From Fennellomyces sp. T-0311 (taxonomy: Eukaryota > Mucoromycota > Mucoromycetes > Mucorales > Lichtheimiaceae): DNA of 64,000 bases. Under the pieces are notes generated by a model that was given only the letters and a program-made list of their open reading frames with translations, made no database searches and was not told where the DNA came from. The stretch is from the NCBI GenBank assembly GCA_025266875.1, contig JALLLT010000047.1:186001-250000 (forward strand). The letters run 5' to 3'. Of the stretch, positions 1 through 12,779 are shown one piece after another. How positions within the stretch are numbered: the first letter of the stretch is position 1; each line of letters starts with the position of its first letter. The position numbers and the translations under genes are program-made.

Positions 1-617
1 TGAAATTCCCTCTTAAATCTCCTTCTACTCACTATACTTAATTATCCCCATTAACCACTTTTTCTCCCTTTTTTCAACTATGGTCTTTTTTTTTTATTTA
101 TGGATTAAATTTGGTCAATTGGCCTAGCCAGGTTTAGACTAACGTGGATAGTAAATATAATCGGCTGGGATAATCCGGTTACTTGGGATTCGTCTCCCCG
201 CAATGTAATACGTAGCACAAGAAAACAGCCACGTGTTTTCAGATCCTAGATATCATACTACTTTTAGCTCCGTTTCAAGTGATGGAGGATGCTATATGGA
301 GGGAAGTGAGAAAGTTGCAGCTTGAAGGTGCACAGACAAATGTATGTGTAGCATTCCAAAAGTGGCAGTGACGCGTAGGTAGTACAGCTGTTTATTAAAG
401 TGTGTTATTTTCGGGATACCACCATTTGCACGACGTAGTACTTGCTTGACAATCACAAATGTGGCTTTGACCTTTCACTTTTCATAAGAAAAGAAGCACA
501 TGTGTACACTTTACTAATTCCATTAAAAATGTAAGGATTGTAAAGAAATATGTAAATATTACATTAAATCAAATTAGACATCGTTATATAAAAGAAAAAA
601 TTCGCTCGGGAATCAGC
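1..617. other. Intergenic, downstream of the HSF gene
   Basis: AT-rich sequence with no supported open reading frame, RNA gene or repeat. It lies 3' of the heat-shock-factor gene and probably carries its 3' UTR near the right edge. I see nothing else in it. Confidence 0.6.
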
Positions 618-1686
618 TTATTGGCCCATAGGTGACATTGGTGATAAAGGTGAAGAGATGGGACTACCAAATATCATATTACTAGGATCCACGTTTGGAC
701 TTGGAGGTAATGGCGTATTGGCAGCCATTTCCAACAGCATATCTGGAGTAAATTGCTGTTGTTGTTGCTGAAATAGCGGCGGTTGTGGGGTATCCCAGTT
801 ATCATGTTCATTCCAAACATCATGTTGTTCTTGCTTAACGTTGGGTTGCGGCGAAGTAATAAATACATCGGGTGGACCAGGAAACATGTTTGGCATCAAT
901 TCCTCTATCGGTACACCTTGTTTCTCGGCCAACTGTCTCAGCATAAAATGCTGTTGTAGTTGCATTTTACGTGTCTCTTCAAACCCCTGTAAAAGATTCG
1001 AGAAGCTCTCTTGCAGGGCTTGAAATTGCCGTTGCAAATCCGCTTGAGATACTTGAAGCATTGAAAAGAAGGCATGCATATCGCCCGTTTCTCGTCGTAA
1101 AACTTCGGAATCCATCGCTTTGCGTCGAATATCTTTTAATAGGTCCGATCGATTGCGTTGGAATTGTGGATGCGAGAATTCCCATATCTCGTTTTCGTTT
1201 CCACGTTGACCCCGTGGCGATTTGTTGATTTTATGGAAGCCATACCTATACAGAATATGAGCAAGTCCATTATGACTCTCATCGTTCTTTCTCTTTTTAC
1301 ATGTTGAGGAGGCGGACAAAACTCGAAAAATTGCCGTGTTTGAAATATTCCGGTAGAACGACTTGTGCGAACCGTTTGACGTTGCAAATCAAAAACGATG
1401 TCCCCGTAGGGTTCCATGAGACAAGATCTTGATGCCGTGGATCACCTACCAAACTAGAATGATTATTTGGTTAACAAACAAATCATGAGTTAGAATCGTT
1501 GTCAATGTACCTATAGAGTTTGCTTATAAAGGAGCTAACATTTTTTGTTGCGCGCTCCGAGCCTTTGTCGCTTCCTGTTCGCGACATTGCATATTCTGTG
1601 GATGATCCACTCGAAGAGAAGCTGCCTTTCCGGAAGTTCTCAAAATCACCAGGAGAGTCGACGTCTAGATAACTGATACCAGACAT
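618..1686 (-). CDS. Heat shock factor-type transcription factor
   Basis: Nuclear DNA-binding protein of the HSF family, which binds nGAAn repeats. Three exons (1686-1511, 1453-1301, 1245-618) join in phase to give 318 residues. The winged-helix domain is rebuilt across both introns: a start around SSFISKLYSLVGDP, then SWNPTGTSFLI, then LPEYFKHGNFSSFVRLLNM, then YGFHKI at the exon 3 start. A coiled-coil oligomerisation region follows (repeated Leu/Gln heptads, about residues 150-205), then a Gln-rich stretch and a Pro/Ser-rich tail. The recognition helix reads FVRLLNMYGFHK, with Leu where HSFs nearly always have Gln. The ATG at 1686 is chosen because it begins a short acidic/Ser-rich leader before the domain. 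Only 192 bp separate it from the 3' end of TFB1 on the same strand, so its promoter must be compact. I infer an HSF; Skn7/Mga1-like relatives are less likely because the MYGFHK signature is typical of HSF. Confidence 0.9.
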
Positions 1687-1878
1687 ATAAAATGTTAATG
1701 AAAGAGCGCCAAAAACAAGTTTCGCAACAAATAGAACCGTTTTACGTAAAAAGCAGTGTTTCACATTTTGAGATGGGTTTTTTGTATACGTAGTAGAGGA
1801 GACTTTTTTTTTATTAATCGATGCAAAAGTATGAAAATGAAGGGAATAGTGTGTGTATATTTTTTTTGCGGGGCGTAT

Positions 1879-4296
1879 TTACATTGCTTTTCTCTTTTTA
1901 CCGCGCTTCTTTGAGGCATCCAACGCTTTGTCAACAGCCAGCATGACAGGCAGAAGCATCTATATTTTTTTTGGATGGAAAGTTCAACCAACCAACCACC
2001 CATAACATAAACATAAACAGTACGTACCCTTTTACAGCGTTCTACGTCGCCTTGATAACTGTTGACCGTTATTAAGACTTCATTTAGTTTTTCTTTCTGT
2101 TTCTTCAGACTCTCAACCATCCGAATGTTCTTGTCGGCTTTGTATGGTTCAAAGGATGACCAAAAGTGCCGCAAGATCTCATTTGTAGCGGAATGGTAGC
2201 TCTGCACTTTTTGCTGCACCATGGGTGGGAGTTTGATATCTTTTGTTATAAACAATAAGTGGGAACGGTTTGTATGGCTTGCAGATTTAATTTTACCTGA
2301 TGCAGATATTTTCCGATCGTGCTGGACCTTGCGCTTAATAAATTCTGTCAACGTCAGACATGCTTTGTTTGCAGTTTTCGGTTCCATGACAGCCTGGATC
2401 ATGTATATCAATAATCGCCATCGAATATGCTCTCCTTTTCATGTCCTTACTTTGGTGAGATCCGGTTGCCAGCCTTGGAAGTGCTCTTTGAAATTGTCCA
2501 AAAGATATATCGCGTCCTGATTCATTATGTCTTAGGTCCCACACTCCTTTCTCCTTCAGATGTTACGCGTACCTGCTCGCTGATATTGACATTGCTCCGC
2601 ACACCGCTCTGACTTTCAAAGTACCGTCGCGAATCCTCAATATCGAGCACAATTCGATCCGGTGGATCCTCGCTTTGCAGATCTGGTATGACAATTTCTT
2701 TCACGATATCGTCCTAATTATCCTGTTACATTTTGATCCCAATCAAAATAATTTGATAGTCCATACCTCCTCCGAATCTTTGGCGTCCTTATTCTTTCTG
2801 CATGGATTTCCCTCCTTATTAGCGCCCTTCAGAATCCCTTTCGTTTCAATGCCTTTCACTTACGGTTGTGGTGTTTCTAGTACTCGCATAGCATGTCGAT
2901 TGAATCGACGAATCAATGGTAACGCTTGAGTAGTTCGACCAGGTTGCATTGTAAAGTCAGGCGTATTGCCGCTCTCTAGATGATCCTCTTCAGTCGCGGT
3001 CAAGTCAATCGCGCGTCTGATTTTGTCTATGCGTGATAATTCGGGCGCTTTTGAGTTTTCTAATAATAAAGAGGGTTATCAGCACTATAATGTTTGAAGT
3101 TTTGCCAGCAACGTACCATCATCCTCTTCCTGCAAGCATCTATCAAAGATATCATCATAGGGCGCCATTTGTGAACGCGCACCAGTACGCGATCGATGAA
3201 AAAACTCGGACGCCAGGAACCTTTTCCAGAACTGCTGTTCTGGTACCTAATCGCAACGCATTAGCGAACTGTGGACTGGCGACATGTGTATACCGAACCT
3301 TATCAGGCACATTGGCATCGTAAGCTCGTTTTACTAATAGAAATATCCCATTCGAAAAAGACATCGTTGATAAAAACTGAACACGTACCTGAAGGGAACT
3401 CCGTGAAGATGTTGTGAATGATTTGGCTCGTCAATGTGTATTTGACATCGGATCCTTCTTGTTGACCGGGCATCAGCTCGACCATTTTGGATGATTTGCC
3501 TTTCTGCCGTCCCTCCTTTGACACTGCATCCTTTTTTAATTTCTAACGGGAAAGGCATACTCGTAAGCACCCGTACACAAGATCCCCGATCACCTTTACC
3601 TGTCTTATCCGCTTCACATAAGGACTTGCCCAGAACTCTTCCTCCGTAACGCTTTTTCCATGCACAACCAATTCCATATGTAAAGTATGAAGTTCACGGC
3701 TGGAAGATAACAGGTGCTTTCTTGCATTGAACTCTTCTTGTCGCCACGATTTCGGACTACCAGGCGCCAATGCCGGAGTTGCCGGTGCAGGACTATTGAC
3801 TGACGAGGACGGCGTCGATGCAGGTGCTGGTGAGCCTATTGTAGTTGCTGGTGTTGCTATGGGCGATGCAACAACTGCAGGTGTCGCTACTGGTGTTGAT
3901 CCTTTGGATCCTCGAGCACGCGCCAACAATTCAGCAATCTGCGACTTTACCGCTTCTCTTTCCGTCAGTGCCTTTTGCGATGTAAAGTGAAATGTGTAAT
4001 CTTTTGGCGTAGGTGTTGTTGCTGAAATCTTTAACAGCACTTTGGCCGAAGTTTCCGGTGTTTGTGCAAGTGCTATTGATTCATCGGTGAGATCGCATGC
4101 AAAGTTTGTACAGATCGTTAAAAAAAAGAAAACTGGAATCTTTACAGTTAATGTCGCCATAAAGAATAGATGGATTCAGCTGAGGTGCGCCCTGTTGTTG
4201 CCACGCTACACGCCTTGGAGTCACAAATAATGTCCCTTCATTCTTTTTATACCGCGTAGGAGCACGAAGAAGCAGCTGCTCGTTCGGTTCCCACAT
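1879..4296 (-). CDS. TFB1: TFIIH core subunit p62/Tfb1
   Basis: Subunit of general transcription factor TFIIH, acting in promoter opening and nucleotide excision repair in the nucleus. Twelve exons (4296-4146, 4072-3600, 3542-3389, 3333-3299, 3246-3117, 3059-2864, 2797-2767, 2713-2573, 2516-2451, 2393-2297, 2239-2028, 1959-1879) give 588 residues in phase, close to human p62 (548). The N-terminal PH-like domain contains YKKNEGTLFVTPRRVAW and YGDIN. Two BSD domains follow (VTEEEFWASPYVKR; then VPEQQFWKRFLASEFFHR). Next comes the diagnostic IDLTATEEDH stretch with LIRRFNRHAMRVL, and a C-terminal helical region with NEILRHFWSSFEPYKADK. A Ser/Pro/Ala/Thr-rich linker sits in exon 2. The protein ends in a Lys-rich tail. 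Start at 4296 matches the MxExExLL onset of the PH domain. Introns are about 40-75 nt, all GT-AG. Confidence 0.96.
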
Positions 4297-5430
4297 TGGA
4301 ATATGCTGAAGGGCAAAGTAAGATTCACTAGCCCTCGGAGTCACTCATTTTTTAGGCGCAGCATATAGAAAGTCAGCCTTTTGTAAGGTGCAGTCGCTTC
4401 GAGAGCCATTTTCCCTCTTTTTCTCTTTAACTTTGTATGCGCGACACCGACTTGGAAGATAGCGTCTATCAACTTGTTATGCGTCAGTTATATCTGGTCT
4501 CCTGAACCCAATCTAATATATGCACTAATATAGACTGGTGCCCAGATCACTGCAGCTTTCTATTGGAGCCTTTTGCAAAGTTATGGGCTGATTATTTTTC
4601 TATTGTGCTTTATGAAAGATTTCTGTCAAAGGTACAAAACAGAAACTAGTTTATTCTTTTTTCAAGTGACCTGTAGGAGGTCCGTTATTATATGATGTGA
4701 ACTTTACTGGAAGAATTAGTCATCCCCAGATACACACTGATATCCTGGTAACGAAGACTCCAAAAGAGAGTATCTACATGCCTTTTCCAGTGAGACAGTC
4801 AGTCAAAACGGCTATAGCTGATGATTCTATGAATGAAGAAACGTAGGATAGTACCTACAGCCTATTAAATATGCATTTTACTAAAAGAGGATGAGATGGT
4901 GAGAGAAAGTGAGGTTACACGCTCCTAGCGGTTGTGTGGACGCGCACAGGTAACAATAATTCTTCCACGCCCTATGTGTAACATATATTCTTACAAAATA
5001 ACATTACGCTACTGAACCTTAGCGTTTGGCCAACAGTTCCTTATCGCCGTGCACTTCTCTAGAAAAAAAAAGACATCCAAACCACATAGATCACGTTCGG
5101 GAGCCGGCTTCGGTTGGCCACGGTCCTATTGTGGCGTTTCATGTTGTACATATACGGAAGCATAACATTCACGTGAACCACGATCGCTCCGTTTGGATCA
5201 CGACGACTCGCGTCATTCGAGGGAAAAGAATGGGTGCCGTTGTTTGTGTCATCAATCCGGAAGAGTAAAGATAAAAGAGGCCTGTCAATTTCATATGATC
5301 TGAACAGATTGAAGGGGTAGATCGCGTGGGACTGGAGCAAAACAAATGTCAAGGAGGCAAGGAAAATGTCTTATCCCCACCGGTTGCCTGGATGACCGCT
5401 CTGTGGTGGCCATGGGAACGGGCGGGACGG
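4297..5430. other. Intergenic between TFB1 and SDHB (divergent)
   Basis: The two flanking genes run away from each other, so the stretch should hold both promoters. No convincing coding frame, tRNA or repeat is visible. The SDHB-proximal CCAAT element is listed separately. Confidence 0.5.
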
Positions 5431-5448
5431 CCAATCAAATTTACGTCA
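5431..5448 (+). promoter_or_regulatory. CCAAT box plus TTACGTCA (CRE/ATF-like) element upstream of SDHB
   Basis: A CCAAT pentamer at 5431-5435 is followed by TTACGTCA at 5441-5448, about 150 bp before the SDHB start codon. In yeasts the HAP2/3/5 complex binds CCAAT and drives respiratory genes, which fits succinate dehydrogenase. The assignment is by motif only. Confidence 0.4.
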
Positions 5449-5594
5449 TTTTATAGTACGGATATACGTCGGCTGTGGGGTACCCTGCAACAGTCAAACG
5501 TGGAGCGCAAGTGAAAAACACAGCGACGAGCTCTTTTTACTCTCTCCATTTACCATACTTCTAACCCCCCCTCTCTTGATTAATTCTCGCACCA

Positions 5595-6721
5595 ATGTCA
5601 ATTGCTCTTACTTCTTTGAGAAGCGCTGCCATTCGCGCTCGCTGGGCTCCTGCTGTCGCTGCTGTGAGTTTTTTTCTCTATAAATTTACGTGTTTTTGAC
5701 GATTCCACAAAAAAAAATAACGCAAATTGCTTCAATTAGCCCATGAACCGTCTCTTGAACACAAGCGCCAGCAACAGCATGGCCACTCCCACTGAAGCTG
5801 CCCCAACAAAGAAGGAACCATTGATGAAGACGTTCGAAATTTACCGCTGGGTAAACTATTGCATGACACGTACGAGATACATAAGCTCATGGACGATGCA
5901 TAGAACCCAGACGAGCCCACCGAGAAGCCTCGTCTCGAAAAGTACCAGGTCGACTTGAACTCTTGCGGTCCCATGGTTTTGGACGCCTTGATCAAGATCA
6001 AGAACGAGCAGGACGCCACTTTGACGTTCCGTCGTTCGTGCCGTGAGGGCATTTGCGGCTCGTGTGCTATGAACATTGAGGGTGGCAACACGCTGGCCTG
6101 TATCTCCAAGGTCAACCGCGACGTGAGCAAGCCTGTCAAGATCTACCCCTTGCCTCACAGTAAGTTTTTTAATCGGAATATACCGGACGAATTGACACAT
6201 GAAAGACGGAGTTTTTGTCTAACATCTTTATAAACAAGTGTACGTCGTTAAGGATTTGGTGCCTGATTTGACCCACTTTTACAAGCAGTACAAGAGCATC
6301 GAACCCTACCTGAAGCAGACCTCGCCCCCCGCCGATGGACGAGAGAACTTGCAGTCGATTGAGGACAGAAAGAAGTTGGATGGTTTGTACGAGTGCATTC
6401 TCTGCGCATGCTGCTCTACCTCGTGTCCCTCTTACTGGTGGAACCAGGTATGCATACACACGCCTCGCATGAATGCAATTGCAGCGTCTTGACCGTTATT
6501 GTTCACAGGAAGAGTACTTGGGTCCCGCCGTCTTGATGCAGGCTTACCGCTGGATGATTGATTCCCGTGATCAGTTCGGTCCCCAGCGTCGTGAGAAGTT
6601 GCAGAACAGCATGTCCATTTACCGTTGTCATACCATCATGAACTGCAGTAAGACCTGCCCCAAGGGCTTGCAGCCCGGTGCCGCCATCGCCAAGATCAAG
6701 TACATGATGGCTACCGAGTAA
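5595..6721 (+). CDS. SDHB: Succinate dehydrogenase iron-sulfur subunit
   Basis: Complex II electron-transfer subunit in the mitochondrial inner membrane, passing electrons from the flavoprotein to ubiquinone. Five exons (5595-5663, 5740-5850, 5904-6159, 6239-6447, 6509-6721) give 285 residues in phase. A basic, Arg/Ala-rich leader ([16 protein letters not shown]) looks like a mitochondrial targeting peptide. The [2Fe-2S] ligands lie in [16 protein letters not shown], the [4Fe-4S] ligands in [12 protein letters not shown], and the third cluster in [14 protein letters not shown]. The boundary FEIYRW/NPDEP spans intron 2. Length is normal and all cluster cysteines are present. The ATG at 5595 is the first one giving the leader. 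Upstream lies a CCAAT element. Confidence 0.98.
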
Positions 6722-7023
6722 AGAATGTGTTTGTTGCCCGCGTATAGAAGAAGAATACAAAACTCAATAAAAAGCAATCCAGTTTGTTTTTGGCTCAAAT
6801 GCTTGCATGAAAGCGGAATATGCGTTCCGTACTCACGGCTAAACATATATCGGCAGGAAAGGAGGAGGATGTCGGGTTACACTTATTGGGACTGATGGTA
6901 GGAAGTGTTTGGCTTGGTGTCCATGCAATGCAATTGACATCGGTGTGTGCAATGCTGATGGTGCTTTATTACGACAAATACAAGTGAATAATTTGAACCC
7001 ATGGAGTCATACATGGCATCATA
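6722..7023. other. Intergenic between convergent SDHB and F-box gene
   Basis: About 300 bp between two 3' ends. It contains an AATAAA at 6765-6770, a plausible SDHB poly(A) signal. Nothing else is supported. Confidence 0.5.
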
Positions 7024-9269
7024 TTATACAGGATATTCGTGTATGGAGTAGTATGATTGGTTATCGTCGTTACTGCAGTCTTCCATACGAACAACTTTGG
7101 TTATTGGATACTGCTTACGCCCGAGAAGTCCATGGCTCCGGCTGTAAATCACATGTACAACAAACAACCCTCCTGTCCTTCCCCTGCGCTTGTCGAAGAT
7201 TCGAATAAGCCGTTGCTTAGTGACCCTTCTTTCGGGGTCATGTATTTCCAAAAGCGTCAAGTTTCGAAGCGATACCAAGGCCTGAAGCTCATCTTCTCCA
7301 ATGAGACAATTTATCTCAAGGCTCAAGATCCGTACTTGTGAATCTTTTATCGCGCCAGATATCGAGACACGGTCATCGGATGATTATACACTTGTGGTGT
7401 TGATGTCAAGTTGCTTGATTGTCGAGCTACAACCAACACGTCTGGCAACATTTACTATGATATGTCTATGGTCATCGCCAGCATCATCACTATCGTAGCC
7501 AAATGAAAAGTATCCCAGTTTACGGCTATGGTTCAAAAGGTTTGTGAGTCCTCTTCGGGTATCTGAATATGCACGAATTGCATCATCACTGTTTTCCATG
7601 TACATAGCGAGTCGTCGAAGGCATGTAAGCTTGGATAGTCCGCTCCAGACACTCGTGTCCCAGATGTTACTGGCAGATATACGGACTTGTTCCAGCGCAG
7701 GACACGCAGTAAGCAGATCTTGAAGCTTGGATGGGCTAATGCTTGCGAGGCTGTCAGAGAAACCGAAATCTAGGTCCTTGAGCACGGGAAACCCGATTTT
7801 TGCTACTTTTTCCACCGACTTGCAACTGCCTAGGTGAGAAACCTTGTCAAAGTTCAACTTCATGGATAGTAGACTGCTGCAGTTTTTTTGGATTATGGAG
7901 CAAATCTGTTTGTCGAATGACGCGGTGTCATTTTTGGTGGCAGATAGAGTTAATGCCAGCTTGGTAAGTCCAGTATTAGCTGACGGACGAGAGTAAGTGG
8001 TCGTTAAAAAATATCCCTGGACAGCGAGTCTATCACAAGCTCTTGTAAGGATGGGTACTGGTCATTGATTGAGCCGATCGTGTGTCCCAGAGTTTGTAAC
8101 AGAGATGCATCTTCTCGACGAGCATAGTTCAAATGCTGTGAACTATCAAATATCTTTAGTCGAGTGAGGACCAGCTTGGATGGATCCAACTGTGGGAGAA
8201 TTTGATGCAACTTCTGTCGTCCTTGGATATGTCTCGCGATTGAGGTGATATTGGGGCATATTTCCTGAGCATTAATAAGAGTCTCTTCGGCATCCGTGCT
8301 GTTATCAGTGCTCCACAATTCTAAAGTTTGGAGTGAACTTTTGGTGAGCTGTAGAAGATTACAAATGTCGAATTTATGCGGGTCCCGGATACCTGGATGA
8401 GAAGTGTAGTTATAACTGATGAGTACAGAAATCTGATATGTAAATGGCACTAGATTCTTACCGAGATACTCAATTTTATTCCAGCGTTGCCGTTGCATGA
8501 TAGTCAGTAGTGCCACTGATCGTCCGGAAAAAACCATAAAGTTCATGGACAATTTGACTCTTCGAACTTTGGATGGTGGAAGGGCTTCCAGCACTCGTTG
8601 GAGCATGGAATCATGCTCTGGCAAGTCATCGTCTGTTGTTGCGTCAATGGTAGACCACATACCAGGCCAGTCGCGTAGCATAAAGCTATTCCAAAAGCGA
8701 CACGTGGATGCCAGGTTAATGTGGGTCTTGGTTGGAAGCAGTGAGAGAATTCGATCCAGTATTTCGGTTGGTAACAGCTTCATCATCCACTGGTTGCGTG
8801 CGTCCATTTCAGTAACTACCCGATTGTTCAAATGGACGAGTGTTTGATGCTGTATACACGTCGTTGGGACTGCAGCAATGCCAGCCCTCAGATGTGCTGC
8901 TGCTTCGGGAAGTCGGTTTTGCAGTAATAAGGCATGTGCAGCAGTGACATAGGGATCAGGGACGGCAGACTTGCTGTCTGGGTTTACGCGCGAGCTGTCC
9001 TCTATAACACCTTCGTAGTCATGCTTCATTTCCAAGGTAGCGGCGCGATGGAGCAACACAATTGACAAATCTTGCTCGAGAATCTCGATCGCACGGTTGA
9101 ATGACTTGACTGCTTCGTCGTAGTTCTTGTTCGCGTAATTTTGCTTCCCTTGTGCGAAAGTGTTTGACACCGTGCCTACATCGCTCAAGTGTGTCAATGT
9201 AAGTTGCGAGTAGGCATCTCCGTTGGCAACAAGCGGTTGGATATGTTGGCGGCCTCCAAGCTTTAGCAT
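7024..9269 (-). CDS. TPR/F-box/leucine-rich-repeat protein, frameshifted
   Basis: Member of the local F-box family, likely a substrate adaptor for an SCF ubiquitin ligase (inference from domains). Order: N-terminal TPRs (GKQNYANKNYDEAVKSFNRA and following), then an F-box (LLPTEILDRILSLLPTKTHI), then leucine-rich repeats. A consensus intron (8461-8393) falls just after the F-box region at the position conserved in the three paralogues. Its length is a multiple of three, so the frame stays open either way. The frame breaks at a run of six A (8006-8011 on the plus strand); one extra base there would join DIF to LTTTYSRPSANTGLTKLAL and the rest of the LRRs. A stop near 7384 can be bypassed by a short intron of about 46 nt, after which the same frame runs on to 7024. 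Either an assembly indel or an early pseudogene. Best relatives in the window: 14826-17017, 37125-39190, 39420-41480. Confidence 0.75.
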
Positions 9270-11194
9270 TGTCGGTTATGGAAGAATGTTAAAGTTGGTG
9301 AAGTATGCTCGGTTTATATGGATTGTACCGATTTGGGTAACGTATGACAATGAAGAGTGGCTTCCCGCCCGTTTGAACAAGAAAATGTCAATACATGGTA
9401 TACAAGGTGGATTTTAGCTTTCGAGTATAAACTCGACTAACGCGAGCAGTCATTGGAAGATGAAGATGTTCACAGAAGTAATGTTTCCTAGCAATCAAGT
9501 GGTACATATTTCGGTTCTGATGATGAGGGATGATGCCTCGATGGCAGGCAGGTTGCTGAACAAATTATACCGCATTTCAAGTGTAATTTCGATCACAACA
9601 AGCGCTGTTTGCTTTCTGATCATATGCTTACTCCTGGCTTTATTTGTACGATTTTGTTCCTATCTTTGATAAAACCGATTGCGAGTTCTGTGGCAATATT
9701 ACCATCTTGCCCAAGTGGCAGAAGATCGTATACTTGAAAGATCAAGGTAACGGAGTTCCCTTACTGATTGGTAAGTCCGGATCAAGGTTGGACATGTGGT
9801 TAAACATTTTGTTCATAATACTTTAAAATCTGTACGAGACTTACCAGGTCCGGAAAAAACTCAAAGTTCCGTACCAATGTGCGAAGAATAGTCGGTAAGC
9901 TTTCGTTCAATGGAAGAGAAATAATAGTACCGGAGGTAAGAAAGGTGATGGACAAACGATAGCTTGACCTTGCTCATAATCTAGTAACGACTTATTTGGG
10001 CATGTGCTGCTTCATACGAGGCAGCTACGCTTATGTAGTTGAAAGTATGAATTTTACTTGGAAGACTTATTGTCCTGCTTCTATAAGTATTTGGTCGCTT
10101 CCTTGCGGTACAAATGTATAGATATAATAACAGAGATCATATGCCATATCTGAAAAACCCTTGTTGGGAAAAAGACAGGCCTGTGTCGAAAAGTTGCGAA
10201 TATGGATAGAATAGAAAGAAGAGAAAAAACAGTGTAGGCAACTACCAGAGAGGTAGACATGTTTAAGATAGGGATACCACGTTCAGTACAAACTTATGTG
10301 CGCCCATGGACGTTTCCAGGGATTCCGGTACACTGAACTCTCTCCGTTTTTTCTTCTCTTTCTGCTTTTTTCTCTGTCTACTTTGCTTATACCTTTGTCA
10401 GGACCAATACCTTGGAGCAGATAGAAAAGGATACCGCCTTCGCTGGAAGGGCATGTTCTTGATGCTTGATAAGCTACAGCTTGTCTAGCCCCAGTCCCTT
10501 TCAACCTATTCGAGCGATGTTTTTTCCCTTTCACCCTCTTCTTACGACTGGTCACTGTTGGTTTTGCCCAAGGTAACGCCTGCAACCCTTCTTTTTTCCT
10601 TAACTTTCTCTGTTTCATATGCTTTATGACCTACTACATATGGATGCCTCTGGGTGTATAAATGCTCATTTTTATGCATACTGTATATACTCCCATTCAA
10701 CGTCTCTGTAAATGGCCTTTGCATGAAGTACCTATGGGAAACTGCCATTTCTAGGGTCTCAATTGAATCTGTGTTTGGGTTAGTGGGGCACGATGAAATA
10801 GAGGTTTTTATTTTGACGACATATATGAACGCGCGCTGATCACAGCTTTCCGCTCTCGTCTGATCCGTTTAAATGAGAGGTAATGAAAACCCTACAGGGC
10901 AGTAGTAAAAAGGAAGAAGATATAAGAAATGGTGCAAAGTTAAATAACTGATATAGAGAAGAAACAATACAAGTGGGAAGGCGATACAAAACAACGTTGG
11001 TGATGGGGCACACTGTGTCATTTGTGAGACCAGTCGGACATAAAAGAGAACAGCAATCTGCTCAGCAGCTCTATAAAAGAAAGCTTTCGTATATTTTGCT
11101 TTATTTCTCTTACCCACTACATGACAATGCCGCAAGGTAATTTTTTGACGAGCATCGATACGTACAGACCAAAAGCCGTAACATCACTACAGGA
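9270..11194. other. Intergenic, 1.9 kb
   Basis: It lies between two divergent genes. It contains short open frames (9460-9669, with a hydrophobic stretch; 9644-9826; a basic frame on the minus strand at 10283-10618) that match nothing I recognise. The last mirrors a pyrimidine-rich tract, so I do not call it a gene. Confidence 0.4.
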
Positions 11195-12525
11195 ATGGAA
11201 TCCGAAGAAGTGCCAGACGAATCCACTCCTCTTATTCACAGCGGTCAGATCGCCTCACCCTCAACGTACCAGCCCACACAGAAGCCGATGGATGGTTCTG
11301 TCCTACGCATAGGCTTCCTAGGGCAAATACAAAAGATCAGCAAAAAAGCAAAGATCTTGCTATGTGTGACGATTGCTTCCATTACTGCGTTAATGCTTTA
11401 CCTTTTACTTGCACCATCAAATGCCCAGGAGTATTGTGTACGACGTGGATACAAAGCTTTCGAAACCCCGATTATTTCATTCAACACCAGCAGTGTTGCC
11501 ATTTTTCTTACTCACCACGGTACGGGTGGCATTATCAAAATCTCTCAACTTACTTCAAACGACAGCGGTGTCGTTTATGCTCGCGCCAACATATCTACGG
11601 GCAACTTCGCTGATAGTATACAGCACGTCGTTGATATCGACAAAAGAGAAGCACGAGTATCCATCTCATGGCCCGCTTTGGACAAATCCAAAGAATGCGT
11701 CTACGTTGAAGTGGAACTCCAAATCCCTGCACACACAACAGCGTTATCTGTCATTTCCGCTCAAAACATTGAAATCGTAGCCGCTACAGCACTAGTGGTG
11801 GATTTTGTCAAGATGTACAGCAACGAAGCACCTATCCAATTCCTGAGAGGATGGCAAGGAAAGGATCTCATATTAGGCGCATCAAACAACGATTTAGATT
11901 TCCGAGGAAACAGATCGTTGCATGCAACTCATTCGATTGAATTAACCAACTGGAACAGCCTAATTCGCTTGGATGATTCATCCAGCGCGTCTATTCGCAC
12001 TAGGTCATACAGTGGCCGTGTGGAGATGCGAAACACAACAGCTACATCATCAATCGAACCCATCACATGGGATGGCGTTGTGTCCTTGCAGGATACTCAT
12101 GCATCGAATATTACTATCTATGCACAAAGGATGGGCTCAATTTATCTCGATCATGTCGTAGTGGATAATACATTGATTGCCAAGACAGAACATGGTGCTA
12201 TTCACGCGCAGTTGGATGGGTCCCCAAGTATCAAAGCTGCTCTTGAAACATATGACGGCAATGTAAATGTAACCATGGTAAAACATACACACCTTTTCTA
12301 AATTCTGCAAACAAGAATCTAATTTGCATATATAAATAGCCTGATGATTTTAGTGGCCGTTTTGCCGTTTACTCCTCATCAAGTGCAAACGTGACGATTA
12401 TAGAAAACCATGACATTGTGATAGACAAAAATCTTAGTTGGAAAAAAACCGGACATACATATAACGACGGTGAAGGATTTATGCGCGTGCGCGCGTTGTA
12501 CTCCCATGTCAAACTCACCTTTTAG
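11195..12525 (+). CDS. Single-pass membrane protein with DUF4097-like beta-helical ectodomain
   Basis: Two exons (11195-12277, 12340-12525) give 422 residues in phase. The N-terminal 50 or so residues are polar, with a STPLI motif. One hydrophobic segment follows (about residues 52-73, ILLCVTIASITALMLYLLLA), then a long extracellular or lumenal region of short beta-strand repeats. In these, phrases such as VSLQDTHASNITIYAQRMGSI alternate hydrophobic residues with Asn/Thr/Ser, and several Asn-X-Ser/Thr sites are present. This pattern resembles the DUF4097/adhesin-head fold seen in many uncharacterised Mucorales surface proteins (family recollection, not a search). Exon 2 restores the C-terminal strands (MPDDFSGRFAVYSS to YSHVKLTF). 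Function unknown; a type II membrane topology is inferred. Confidence 0.75.
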
Positions 12526-12779
12526 TTTGTGCTATATAAAAACTTGATAGCTCTCCTATCGTCTACACTTTTAACGGAAAATCATTACGAATGCGTAGGC
12601 GTCAAAAATCGCCATAAAAGAAATTCGGATCTTGGGTTTATACGTAAGGAAACCAGCTTTGATTCCAGTGCATAATTTTGTATCCTTCAGCATATTGTAC
12701 AGCCAACAATCCCTTTGTAGTTATCCGCAGGATCAGGATAACTTTCAATAGCATAAGGTGATTCATCATTCTCCGTACT

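Noticed and set aside
10283..10618. Very basic 111-codon minus-strand frame resembling a nucleolar protein tail
   Set aside because: It mirrors a pyrimidine-rich tract on the plus strand. Composition alone explains the Lys/Arg richness and no exon or domain supports it.
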